Source: Monosiga brevicollis MX1
Lineage: Eukaryota > Opisthokonta > Choanoflagellata > Craspedida > Salpingoecidae
Assembly: GCF_000002865.3 (NCBI RefSeq)
Contig: NW_001865048.1
Span: forward strand, 950,571 to 976,748
Reading direction: 5' to 3'
DNA length: 26,178 bases
Position numbers and translations under genes: made by a program. The notes under the pieces were generated by a model that had not been told where the DNA came from, ran no database searches, and saw only the letters and a list, made by a program, of their open reading frames with translations. Below are positions 10,834-21,147 of the stretch, in pieces (the first letter of the stretch is position 1; every line of letters begins with the position of its first letter).

Positions 10834-12360
10834 ATGGCTGGGCGTCGGGGCTGGGTGTCGCTGTTCGTGGTTGGCCTCCACTTGCTGGCCTGGAGTTGGG
10901 TTTGGACGGGCATCTCTCGCTCCGACGACCTAGCAAAGGCTCCTTGGCCCGTCATTGCTTCAGGCCCCTCGATCCCGGGTACCCCGGGAGCCGTTTCTTC
11001 TGCTGCCTTGACCACGGTGGAGCCGCAACCCGAGGCGAACAGTGCCTTGTCACAGTCCACAACGCTGCTGCCGCCGCTAGGGTTTACCGTGCACTGGTTT
11101 GCGCCCTTTGCCTCCCCTTCGGGCTATGGCAGTGAGGCGCGCGCGTACATTGCCGCGCTGCGCCAAGTGTCCCGGCTACAGCTACGCATCTCCCAACATG
11201 GGGACACACCAGACCCCGAATTCGTGGCTTCGCTTGACTCGGAGCAGGAGCGGGAGCTGGCTGCGCTGGCTCGCACTACAAGCGATCCAGACGAAACGGT
11301 GGTAGTGTGCCACTCGGAACCCGGCGCTTGGAATCCGCCCCGCTACGAGACATCACTTTGTCCTCCTGCTGAAGAGCCTCTCTATGTTGTGGGTCGCACG
11401 ATGTTTGAGACTGACCGCGTGCCATACGAGTGGATCGAGCGCTGTCGCACAATGGACGAGATTTGGGTGCCCACGGCCTTTCACGTTGAGACGTTTGCCC
11501 GTGCTGGCATGGACCGAGCGCGCTTAAGGGTGGTACCAGAGGCAGTGGACACAGCGCGCTTTTCCCCGGGTGGCCCTGCTCTAGCGCTGCCGCTGACTGC
11601 CCCTTTGCTGATCGACCAGCCTTGTGGTGTCTCCGGCCTAGGCCCTGCCCAGCCCGCACCTTTGCACACGCGCTTCCTCAGCGTCTTCAAATGGGAGCCT
11701 CGCAAGGGCTGGCCTTTGCTTCTGCGCGCCTTCACGCGGGCCTTTGCAGGCTCGTGTCGGGCCAGTCTACACATTGTCACGTCTCGCTTTCATTCCTCGG
11801 CCGATCTCAACGAGCTAGCACAAACGCATGTGCGCGCAGCCTTGGTAGAGTATCTGCAGGAGAGGGGCCGGCGGGTCACCAGTGCACAGATCCGAGCCTT
11901 GTGGCCGTCTCTTTTTGTCAGCCAGCGCTTTGTGCCCGATGGTGAGATGCCGCAGCTCTATCGCGCAGCAGATGTGTTTGTGCTTCCCTCGCATGGAGAA
12001 GGGTTTGGGCGACCGCACGTTGAGGCCATGGCCTCGGGCCTTCCCGTGATGGCCACCAACTGGAGCGGTCCGACGGCCTACATGACCCGGGACAACGGAT
12101 ATCCAATCCCCATTGAAGGTCTCGTACCCCTGCCAGACGGTCCATTCCGGGGTCGCCATCAATGGGCCATGCCCAACGTGACGGCGCTTGAAGCATTGCT
12201 GCTGGAAGCGGCCGATAATGCGGAGGCGCGCCGCCAAAAGGGCGTTCTTGCGCGCCAAGCAGCTGATGTCATGTATTCTCCAGCACGTGTCGGGCGGCTG
12301 GTTTACAGCGAACTGCGCCGCATCGAAGCCCGTTTGCGCCGTGACGGGGATTTGGCCTGA
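10834..12360 (+). CDS. GT4-type (group 1) glycosyltransferase with N-terminal membrane anchor
   Basis: A single uninterrupted frame of 508 residues. Residues about 7-25 (GWVSLFVVGLHLLAWSWVW) form a signal anchor, so a type II Golgi or ER membrane protein is likely. A variable linker runs to about residue 85. The GT-B fold follows: HWFAPFASPSGYGSEARAY in the N-terminal domain, VVGRTMFETDRVP, VVPEAVDTARFSP, then FLSVFKWEPRKGWPLLLRAF and LPSHGEGFGRPHVEAMASG in the C-terminal domain. E389 and E397 make the EX7E pair of retaining GT4 enzymes. Donor and acceptor sugars cannot be read from sequence. It is the only multi-domain gene here without introns, which suggests retrocopying or lateral acquisition (inference). 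A polyadenylation hexamer lies at 12489-12494. Confidence 0.88.
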   Translation: MAGRRGWVSLFVVGLHLLAWSWVWTGISRSDDLAKAPWPVIASGPSIPGTPGAVSSAALTTVEPQPEANSALSQSTTLLPPLGFTVHWFAPFASPSGYGSEARAYIAALRQVSRLQLRISQHGDTPDPEFVASLDSEQERELAALARTTSDPDETVVVCHSEPGAWNPPRYETSLCPPAEEPLYVVGRTMFETDRVPYEWIERCRTMDEIWVPTAFHVETFARAGMDRARLRVVPEAVDTARFSPGGPALALPLTAPLLIDQPCGVSGLGPAQPAPLHTRFLSVFKWEPRKGWPLLLRAFTRAFAGSCRASLHIVTSRFHSSADLNELAQTHVRAALVEYLQERGRRVTSAQIRALWPSLFVSQRFVPDGEMPQLYRAADVFVLPSHGEGFGRPHVEAMASGLPVMATNWSGPTAYMTRDNGYPIPIEGLVPLPDGPFRGRHQWAMPNVTALEALLLEAADNAEARRQKGVLARQAADVMYSPARVGRLVYSELRRIEARLRRDGDLA

Positions 12361-12488
12361 GCTGGATCGGGGCCTAAGGAGACTCATCGTTGTGTTGTTG
12401 CAAAGGTGTGCACCAAGGCTGTGTACAGGCTGCGCCTGGCTTTGACTTGGATTAAGTCGTGGGGATGGTGGTGCGTGCAGATGCACCC

Positions 12489-12494
12489 AATAAA
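12489..12494 (+). promoter_or_regulatory. AATAAA polyadenylation signal
   Basis: A canonical hexamer 129 bp after the glycosyltransferase stop codon, in the short gap before the convergent minus-strand gene. It is the only clear AATAAA I noticed just downstream of a gene here. Confidence 0.55.
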
Positions 12495-12583
12495 CTCAAC
12501 TTGAATTGCATAGGAAATGATCGATTAAGATGGAAAACAGTGTGATGATCCTCGTTGACCACATGCTGGAAAGATGTCGTTCT

Positions 12584-13250
12584 CTAGACGGAAGATGATC
12601 TGGCTCGAGCTGGCATGGTTCGCTCTGACGGGACACGCAGGTGCCGATACTCGGAAGAGGTCCGCGGCATCCGGGCTCGCACCCGGTAATGTAGAGCAAT
12701 GCATTCGCATGCGTCACAGCGCTGCAAGCTATAGGCGTGCCTCAGTGACTGGGTTGGACACGGGGCAGGACCAGAAAGGACACAGGCGCGCGTTGTCAGA
12801 TACAGCAACAAATCGGGAATAAGGTGATGCTCAGTGAATGGTGAAGGCAACCTACCGCGCCACAGTTGGAACAGATTGGGAGATCGTCTCGATCCGTGAT
12901 GGCTTGAGTCATGGAGCGGCGAGCTGCCTGGCGGGCAGCCAGGGCGGACCGCGTTTCGTTCCAGGTGCGAGCGGAAAAAGCATCAATTGTGTCGGCGCGC
13001 TGGACATGCGATATCTGCGGCAGGCCTTGGGCTGGCCCGTACAGCTCGAGGGCATGAATCCAGACGGGCAAGTCCGCAATGGCAATTGTCAAGTCATGCA
13101 CAACCTGTTCGACAGGGTCAATCTTGGAAGGAATGCTGTTGAGCAGAAGCGCCAGCGTTATGCCTGTTCAGCGTGGAAGGGCCGACACAGGCGCAGATAC
13201 CATGAGCACACAGGCGCAGACATCATGAGCACACAGGCGCAGACACCATG

Positions 13251-13324
<74 letters not shown>

Positions 13325-13962
13325 GGAGACGAGTGCAAGGAGGGTGCGGAACGGATCAGCGGGCCCACCACAAAAAAGATAGCGCAAATCGGGGTGTTGT
13401 CCATCAAACACGTCGGATCGCCAGCCACTTTCGAGGCGAATGAAATCACGTTCATAGACCTGGCCCAACCATCCAACCCAACCATGAGCGTGAGTGAATG
13501 AGAGTGGATACTCTGGATACTCAGGCCTCGCGGCTTTTGACTGATGGAGGCTTGCGATCCAGGCAACGAAAGAGGCAGACAAAACACAAGTTGTTTGACA
13601 TCGTCTCAAAGCATTGGGCATGTGGTGGTGAGCGGAGCCGGGCGGGGTGGTCGAACCTGTAGCACCGTGCTGACAAATTCAGAGCAGTCGTGCCGGAAGC
13701 TGGAGGTCTCATCATCGAGCTCCGCAGCAATGTCCTCAACATGGGACCAATCAAAGTTGGCAAAGGCGGCCAGCTCACGCCGGATCTGAGGCTTTTCGAG
13801 CTCCTTGTAGAGCACCAAGGTCGCATTCACAGCGCGCTGGCGCAGAAACGCGATGGTCATGTCGGCGATGGAGGCTCGTGGATGGGCTTCGAGATAGGCG
13901 GCGGTCGCCTCATCGGCCAGCAAGAGGCAGCGCGCCTCGGCCGCAGTGGCAGCTCGGTGCAT
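12584..13962 (-). CDS. Uncharacterised protein with C-terminal cysteine cluster
   Basis: A four-exon minus-strand model closes in phase to 314 residues: 13962-13657, about 13540-13320, 13135-12856, 12721-12584. Exon 1 is helical (AEARCLLLADEATAAYLEA, LVLYKELEKPQIRRELAAF). Exon 2 is Trp/Gly-rich (HAHGWVGWLGQVYERDFIRL...DLRYLFCGGPADPFRTLL). Exons 3 and 4 join to bring C264, C267, C271, C274 and C276 together (ICSNCGA then RCDACEC), a possible zinc site that loosely recalls a MYND finger but is incomplete. I do not recognise the family. The exon 2 acceptor is uncertain, since several AG in phase 0 exist at 13505-13540. The exon 2 donor lies within (GT)n. The gene converges on the glycosyltransferase with about 220 bp between their stops. 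Confidence 0.55.
13185..13321. repeat. 23-bp minisatellite (3 copies) adjoining (AC)n
   Basis: Three 23-bp units (13185-13207, 13208-13230, 13231-13253; consensus ACACAGGCGCAGACACCATG plus AGC) run directly into about 34 AC dinucleotides (13254-13321). All lie within intron 2 of the minus-strand gene, and the dinucleotide end abuts its exon 2. Confidence 0.9.
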
Positions 13963-14772
<810 letters not shown>

Positions 14773-16476
14773 ATGACGTGGGAAGGTGTGTTTCGAGTGC
14801 GATGGTGCCTGCAAATTACTCGTGGGCTGGACATGTGTTTTGTGCAGGCAGCTCATGTCTGACTTGGGTGGTTGGCACAGAGCTACGGCGCCAGGCGCGC
14901 GAGCTGGAGAATCAGATTGACATCAAGCTCATGTCCTACAGGTCTGTGCGCGCGCGCCGGGATCTTGACAAAGGGACAAAGGGAGCTCAAGTGATAATGA
15001 GATGTAGGCCGCGAGAGTGCCGGCCCTGCCTGGCCTTGGACGTCAGGTACTCATTTGCAACGTGAATTGCATGGCTGGACACAGCAAATACGGAGCCAGC
15101 ACGCGGGCCGAGGACAAGTATGATTGCGTTGCGTGCCCACGCCATGTTGTACATCAACGCGAGTTACGACTGCAACCGGATGATCCCAATTCATCATGAT
15201 ACGTGTGGCATTGTCGTTGTGACTCATTTCAGGGAGACCGCCGGTCGCTTGGAACAAGAGCTGCAAGGGCTGCTGGAGGAAGTGCGTGGCGAGCCTCGCC
15301 GTAGCTGTAGTTGGTGTGGCTGAGCTCATGCCGAATCATTCGCATGCACTGCGCATGGTCGCCCTGATACGTTTGCGTAGTTGACCGTTGTGAACGACTC
15401 GCTTGCCGACCGGATCGGTGGGAGCAAGCACCCCACGGCAACCATGCTGCACACGGTGGACCGACATCGGGATATTCTGATGGATTACTCCAAAGAGTTT
15501 CATAAAACACAGGTGCACACATGGAAGAAATGCATGCCGTGAGCCGGTTATTGCTTTTGAAGTCCCAGTCAAGGCAGCTGATGGAATTTTGGCACGTTGG
15601 GCTCTTAGGCAAATAACCGCCACCAGCGCGAGCGTGGCGAGTTGCTCACCTCCGTGCGCAACAACATTCGGTTCGTGTGGCGTGTGCACATCTGTTGCCA
15701 CTGCCTTGAAAAGGCGGGTGCCTCTGCTTGAAGCGATGGACTTTTAATCCAAAACGTCTTTGTTGTAGTGATTACAAGGCACATGGCAGCCGCAATGAAG
15801 AGCTGTACATGCAAGAAAGCGATCATATCGCGAGGTGCGTGTGCTCGACGAGCTTGAGCTTTGGTCTGGCGGGGTACCTTGCGTTGCTCTGGCCCCAGCA
15901 TTGTGTGGCACTTTTTTTTTTTTTTTCTTCTTCCGTGATACTTTGAGCGCTGTGGTTCTGCTGGCCGGTCCCCTACCCCCTATTTTGGATGGTGGTCTGT
16001 TGAAAGGAAATGTGCACACATGCTCACTGTGGTGCTCGTCTGTTACCATCCCCCTTGCTATGGCCTGGATGCGGTGATCGCCCTTGATGTCAACGTGACC
16101 TTGCACCTTTGCGTCGCACAGCTCGACGCGCATTGCGGATGACACTGTCAGGTTGGTCTTTCGCGGCACTCGGACCCCAGCCCAATGCCATTGTGACCTG
16201 CGCCCAGCAGGTGCAATGGGATAGGTGACCTCACCCGTATGGTGTCCACCCCGCTTTGATGGACGTAGCTTGGCCATGTCTGCTCGGGAGGCCTTGTTGG
16301 AGCAGCGCAACGTGTTGCAAGGCGCTGGCAGTAAGTTGCTGAGCACGATGCAACGACTGCCCCTCATCAACAACCTCTCCCAGCGCATCAGCATGAAAAA
16401 GAAGAAGGATACCGTGATCCTGGCCACGGTGATTGCCGGCTGCATTATCTTTTCCATTTGGTACACCCTGCATTGA
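14773..16476 (+). CDS. GOSR1: Golgi SNAP receptor complex member 1 (GS28/Gos1-like Qb-SNARE)
   Basis: Membrane SNARE of ER-Golgi and intra-Golgi vesicle fusion. Nine exons close in phase to 217 residues (human is about 250): 14773-14785, 14881-14941, 15085-15117, 15233-15281, 15381-15512, 15609-15670, 15769-15834, 16122-16151, 16269-16476. The 13-nt first exon joins exon 2 to give MTWEELRRQARELENQIDI, matching the GS28 start (WEDLRKQARQLE). LTVVNDSL, LHTVDRHRDILMDYSKEFHK and RERGELLTSVRNNI follow in family order. The SNARE region runs through SLAMSAREALLEQRNVLQG to LINNLSQRI, with Q at the expected central layer to be confirmed by alignment. A basic MKKKKD precedes the C-terminal tail anchor (TVILATVIAGCIIFSIWYTL). 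The very short 5' exon would be missed by most gene finders. Confidence 0.92.
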
Positions 16477-16529
16477 GACGTGGGCGTCGAGGGTCGGGCT
16501 CGGCCAGCTGAATACGTTCGCCAACGCCC

Positions 16530-17029
16530 ATGTCGGTTTGTGGGCAGAGTGGCACCACGTCATGTGGTGTTCGACATGTCCATCACCTCGGCGGCTGGGC
16601 CGACCATCATTTTATCATAGCACAGCCAACAGGTGCATGCGGAAGATGTCGATGCTGGTAACGCACTGCGCCTTTCTTCGTGGATGAAGCAAATGGACAC
16701 TGCATGGCGCGCCGTAAATTGTATTTGTGCACTTTGCCGTGTATCTGGACGCATCTGAGAATTCTTTTCTTTCCAACACACCCAGTTGCAAACGATGGCC
16801 CGAGCCTGTCGACATCTACTTTGCACACACGCGGGCCACGGAAGGAGGGGCAGGTCTCGTTGCGTATGAAATGCACCCAGCTCTCGTGCCCGCCACACAA
16901 AACTACTCGAGTTGGCCGGATGATCAGATACCCCAATTTCAGCTCGACCAGCTTATGAGGGGCGAGGGCACGGATGACGAGCCGCTTCACACGCCATTAA
17001 AAAGCCTTGATGATTGTCCGAACCCCTGA
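16530..17029 (+). CDS. Possible small uncharacterised protein
   Basis: The second segment (16786-17029, KRWPEPVDIYFAHTRATEGG... to a TGA) looks like real coding sequence and has a good acceptor (TTTCTTTCCAACACACCCAG). One phase-compatible first exon is 16530-16657 (MSVCGQSGTTSCG..., His- and Cys-rich), giving 123 residues. Another reading with VHAEDVDAGNALRLSSWMKQ (about 16634-16711) is also protein-like and may be the true upstream exon, but I could not join it through a good splice site. No family is recognised. The gene may continue past 17029. Confidence 0.35.
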
Positions 17030-17077
17030 CTTGTTTTTACTTTTTTTCTGTATGAGTTTGAAAGTCAAAAAGCATGT

Positions 17078-17282
17078 TCAAATCTCTTCAGCGCCAGGAG
17101 TCAGATGGATGCGGAAGTGCGTCATCACGACGGCCCTGGGTATCGTACCAGCACCACCAGCTTCAATCCCTCGCGGTCCTGCATGCATTGTTCTTGACTG
17201 GTTTGAAAAGCTCATCAACACACGACGACCATGCTGACGCTCATTCGGCCCAGCCGCATCAAGCGTTTGATGCGGCTACAAT
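17078..17282 (-). other. Possible minus-strand terminal exon
   Basis: After an AG near 17283, a frame of about 67 codons runs to a TGA at 17080-17078 (ends ...AVVMTHFRIHLTPGAEEI). Its composition is protein-like and it starts in phase 0, compatible with a phase-0 donor after ATIAAH in the minus-strand piece at 17642-17766. The plus strand of the same DNA also has an open frame, so strand and reality are uncertain. Confidence 0.2.
17252..17277. repeat. Perfect 11-bp inverted repeat with 4-base loop
   Basis: AGCCGCATCAA and its exact reverse complement are separated by GCGT. As DNA cruciform or RNA hairpin it would be stable. It does not match the histone 3' stem-loop consensus. It sits in unresolved sequence between the GOSR1 and cyclin genes. 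Confidence 0.85.
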
Positions 17283-17641
17283 AGCATCATCAACTCATGC
17301 ATCACAGGCGTCTCCACTACACTTGCCAGACATCACCTCTGCTCAAGTTGATTGCGTTGATCACACTTGAGAAAAGTAGGACTTTTGAACAAAAGACCAA
17401 AATCAAGTCCCCAGACGCAGTTGAAACGAATACCACACACACGCCGCTCTACCAAAGAGATGTCAACGCAAAATCACCACACCCTCAGGTACATACTCTT
17501 GCGTGCATGCAAAGCAATGTGAACGGGATGGGGGAGATTGCGAGTGCGAGGCACGACGGATTGGAGCGTCGCGCAGGTGACAGGGATGGGCCTTTGATCA
17601 TCACGCAGACTCGGCACTACGATCCCACCCGTGATCATGCG

Positions 17642-17766
17642 TCACCCAGTCACATGTGCGGCAATAGTGGCGGCCCGGAAGTCAAGGGGCCGGATGATTT
17701 GATTCTTGGTCCTGGCATCGTATTTTCGTACCACATCTTCCACAGACGACACGACACACAGCTGCT
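17642..17766 (-). other. Possible minus-strand coding exon, unassigned
   Basis: Read on the minus strand, this gives about 40 codons (LCVVSSVEDVVRKYDARTKN then QIIRPLDFRAATIAAHVTG) ending at a TGA, or splicing at a GT after ATIAAH. An AG (CACAGCAG) precedes it and an in-frame stop lies just upstream, so it would have to be an internal or terminal exon. The residue pattern is convincing as protein, but no family or partner exons are certain. Confidence 0.3.
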
Positions 17767-17812
17767 GTGACTCGACTCAACCCCCCTCCCTTGGGCTCTG
17801 CTTGTCGGCCAA

Positions 17813-17813
<1 letters not shown>

Positions 17814-17852
<39 letters not shown>
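17814..17852. repeat. (CA)n microsatellite
   Basis: About 19 CA units in the gap upstream of the cyclin gene. The stretch 17283-18288 otherwise shows no supported plus-strand gene and presumably contains the cyclin promoter. Confidence 0.9.
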
Positions 17853-17853
<1 letters not shown>

Positions 17854-18288
17854 TAGACGATTGCTTCTTGGTCTGTCCATGAACTCTTGTCCGTTGCTCG
17901 CTTGCACGGTTGGCTTGTCCGTTGAGGTTGCGTTTGTCAAAACGCTTGCACCCACCACTCTTTGCCTGACGAGTCAAGACAGCCCCAAGCCGCAGTCGTG
18001 GGTAGAGGGGGGAGGCGCTGCCACCTGCCACAAGGTGTCAAAGCTCCAAGCCTGCGCGCGTGGACCCAGTGGCTGCACACGGCTCAGCCACCCCAGTTTT
18101 CCGTTGTGCGCTGTGCAACGACGTTTTTGGTCCAATCCCACCCGGCGTTGCTCGCTCGGCTTCTCAAGACGCCGCCCTTTCCTTCGTTTTGAGGCGCGCC
18201 GGCAGGTGATACGATTCTCGCCCCCTCCCTCAAAACCTTCCTCGACGCCTTGTGTTCCTGCCCCAATCCCCCATCGTCCCGTCACGTC

Positions 18289-19920
18289 ATGAGCACGGCA
18301 ACGCTTGCTCGCGCACCCGCGTCCTCCAAAGCCGACATGACCACGGCGAAGCACCAGGAGAGTCACGCCAATCCCATGGATAGTAAAGCCGAGGCCCTGG
18401 CCGCCGCGGCCACAGACCCCCTCGACCAATCCATCTCCGCGACCACAACCCCCAGCGCAACCCTGGCCGAGGCTGTTTTGTGCCCCGAGGCCAACAGCAA
18501 GGCCGTGGTCCCCGACAAGGCCGTCACGGGTGACCCCCTCAAATGCCCGCGGATAGAGGCGCTCAGCATTGGTGGCACGGTGAGCGAAACCAGCAACATC
18601 AGTAGCAGTCGCAGCTCGAGCTTTAAGCGTTCGGGCTCGAGCACGCGCAGTAGCGCCAAGCGCCAGCGAGCCACGGGGCTCTTGGGTCAGCCCACGGTCA
18701 GCCAGTGTCGGCTCGGCAAGAAACAACTCCAGGCCATGTTCAAGGCCGAGCAGGCTTGGATTCCCAAGGGCTACCGTCGCCATCTCCGCCACCTCGGCGT
18801 GCCCGTGGCCCTGCGTCGCGAAATTGTGCTCAAGATGTGGCAAGTCTTGGCCCCCTTTGTTCAGGCCGGGGCCTCGAAGGAAGCCTTGCCTTTTGCCGTC
18901 ATGATCCTTGACCGCTATCTCAATTCGCGGCGTTTGGCCGTCCCCAGCTCCATGTTTATCTGGAAGCTCTGTGGAGCTTGTCTTGTACTGGCCTCCAAGT
19001 ACGCTGGCCGGGCCCCCCTGCATCTAGCCTCGTTGGCCTTTTCCATGTCCCTTGACGAAGCCAAGGGTGCACAGGACTTTAAGGTAAGCGCCTTGAGCGC
19101 CGCGCCGGCATCTAGCTTCTTGATGCCAGGATCCCGCCCACCTGGCAGCCCATCTGGCAGCGCTCACCTCTTTTGGTCTTTTCACGGTGTGCTTGCCCAG
19201 TTTTTGGAGCGCGAGTTGATCTTGGCGCTCGACTGGGATCTGCATGCGCCCAGCCCCTATGACTTTGTCGCGCTCTATCTCATGGTCGCCATCAGCGACT
19301 TTCGGGAGACGAGCGTGCGGGACTATGAATTTGTTGACGTCAATGACATTGCGTGTGAGCTCTGCGACGTGGCCGTATCCAGCTTGAACTGCGCCGAGGC
19401 CGGTCCATCGGCTGTGGCCGCCATCTGCACCTTCCTCGCCGTCTGCGGTGCTACTCTACCGCCGCAAACCGCAACCGTCTCTCTGCCTGCCCTCATCTCG
19501 AGCCGCCGTCTTGACATGTTTGGCATTCGACCCATGCTGAAAAACTCGGTCTTGGGCAATGGTGCCGAGTTGGATGTGCTCTTGGATCACATTTGCGAGA
19601 CGGTGCTCACCGACGTGCAGTTTGACGATGGTTTGGGCGCCGATGCTGAGCCGTTGTCCGCGGCTTCTTCGAGCGCACCCACCCCCGTCAAGCGTGCTCC
19701 AAGCATGGACTCACCCACCCCCGCCACACCCCAATACAAGCAATCAGAGCTGCGGCCCACGGCGCACCCAGCCTCTTCTCCGGGGCCCCCGCGTCGTAAG
19801 CCCCACTCGATGGAGCTGAGTGACGCCAGTCCTGAGCCCAGCGACGAAGCAAGTCTGGAGATGGCCCATGATGATGCCCAACCAACCTCTGCTTCTCCAA
19901 CGCGTTTTAGCTTTGTGTGA
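18289..19920 (+). CDS. D-type-like cyclin
   Basis: Regulatory subunit expected to bind a cyclin-dependent kinase in the nucleus. Two exons, 18289-19083 and 19201-19920, give 504 residues. The start is the ATG that opens the continuous frame after stop-free leader sequence. Residues 1-140 are low-complexity and Ser/Ala-rich with a basic KRQR patch at about 125. The cyclin box begins near residue 175 (LRREIVLKMWQVLAPFV) and includes VMILDRYLNSRRL, GACLVLASKYAGRAPLHL and FLERELILALDWDLHAPSPY, the order and wording of D-type cyclins. A second helical domain follows. The C-terminal about 80 residues hold many SP/TP sites and acidic stretches, as in PEST-type degrons (inference). VLCPE near residue 64 resembles but does not match the Rb-binding LxCxE. 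The 117-nt intron is a multiple of three without stops, so an isoform 39 residues longer is possible. Confidence 0.85.
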   Translation: MSTATLARAPASSKADMTTAKHQESHANPMDSKAEALAAAATDPLDQSISATTTPSATLAEAVLCPEANSKAVVPDKAVTGDPLKCPRIEALSIGGTVSETSNISSSRSSSFKRSGSSTRSSAKRQRATGLLGQPTVSQCRLGKKQLQAMFKAEQAWIPKGYRRHLRHLGVPVALRREIVLKMWQVLAPFVQAGASKEALPFAVMILDRYLNSRRLAVPSSMFIWKLCGACLVLASKYAGRAPLHLASLAFSMSLDEAKGAQDFKVSALSAAPASSFLMPGSRPPGSPSGSAHLFWSFHGVLAQFLERELILALDWDLHAPSPYDFVALYLMVAISDFRETSVRDYEFVDVNDIACELCDVAVSSLNCAEAGPSAVAAICTFLAVCGATLPPQTATVSLPALISSRRLDMFGIRPMLKNSVLGNGAELDVLLDHICETVLTDVQFDDGLGADAEPLSAASSSAPTPVKRAPSMDSPTPATPQYKQSELRPTAHPASSPGPPRRKPHSMELSDASPEPSDEASLEMAHDDAQPTSASPTRFSFV

Positions 19921-21147
19921 GCGTCCCAAAGGCGCTTTAGATCATCAGTTTGTTTTTGTTGTAGTTTGGGGTCTTGTTTCTTTTCGAGTTTTGAGTCAGA
20001 GTCGTTGTTTCGAAGCCACGAGGCATGGGTGTTGTTCGCGACGATGTGTGTCGTTCGCCGCCTTGACATTCACGTAGATGGAGTGACTCCCTCGTGTGCC
20101 TGTTGCCCGTGACGTGTAAGCATGATATTGCCCTGCCTCATCCATAGCGCTCCAACCCCTGTTCTTAGTTTGACTCGCCGCCGCGTCCTTGAGATGCGCC
20201 TCGCCCCCCTTCTTAATCGATTGACACACGTGAAAGCCAATGCCTTTGCTCTCGATAATTAGTTTTAGAGGAGAATATACATGATGTGCTGATCCTCTTT
20301 TTTCAACTCGGCTGACAAATAGGTGACTGCTTTCGTCCATTCCGCATCAAGGGGGTCAAAATGTAGGCGTTGAAGTTCCATGTGGGTATCAAACTACACG
20401 AAAAAATCAGCCCAAAACAATACAAAGTGCGTTCCATGCCCATGCCACTTTTCTTTCTTTCAACAACACCGCCAGGTGAGAGAGAGCGAGAGAGACCTGC
20501 TCTTGGGTTCGGGCCCGGGCCCTGGTCTCGGTGCTTGGTGCTTGGTGGATCTCCTCGCGCCGCACACCGGTGCTGCCCTTTCATTCAGCCTGGTATCGGT
20601 GGCAGTGCCGGGTTGACGCGATGTATGAGCGTGTGTGGGAAAGGGCAATGGCATGGTTCCTGATCGGCCGAATGGACAAGCGCGCGCACAACGCATGACG
20701 GGAGCGAGACACAACATATCGGCCGAGGCGCGCGCAGGTGTTGGAAGCGAAAGGGGCCGCTCCTTCCCAACGTGCATTGCTGAGAGTGGGATGGTGGTGC
20801 ATGCCTGGTCCCTTGGTGATGGCGCCATTGCGGGCCCACCCTTTTGATCTGGTGTGCTCCGGCCAAGCGGCTACCCCAAGCAACGTGATCTCGTGCTCGC
20901 TCGACGCGCGTGCTTGAGGGGGCCGGCCTGCTCCTCCAGCCATGCATCCCATCCCACAGGAAGCAGTCTTTAGGCGTAGATGCATACACACATTGCGAGG
21001 GGTGGACAGGGACGAGACAGCATGGGTGCTGTGTCGTCTGTCTTTTCATATCTCAGACTTTTATCGTTATTATCGTTGATGATTCAAAGCAGGCGACCCA
21101 TCTCATGCCCATGTGTGGTTATTCGCTTTCTCTGTGGTTTGTGCAGC
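19921..21147. other. Intergenic region and probable RPS5 promoter with 5' UTR intron
   Basis: 1.2 kb without a convincing coding segment. Open frames on the minus strand (20460-21049) are low-complexity and lack family features. An acceptor (GTTTGTGCAG) ends at 21146, one base before the RPS5 start codon, so the 5' UTR exon of RPS5 should lie upstream, plausibly within 20900-21060. Confidence 0.5.

Noticed and set aside
13640-13665. tRNA B-box-like GGTTCGA on the minus strand
   Set aside because: No A box, acceptor stem or cloverleaf could be folded around it; it is the splice donor region of an exon.
17974-19023. 349-residue minus-strand open frame opposite the cyclin
   Set aside because: It is antisense to a well-supported cyclin box and Gly/Ala/Arg-rich as expected of a GC-rich shadow frame.
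20460-21049. Minus-strand open frames of 120-154 codons upstream of RPS5
   Set aside because: Low-complexity composition, mutual overlap in several frames and no recognised motif; the region is better explained as promoter and leader of RPS5.
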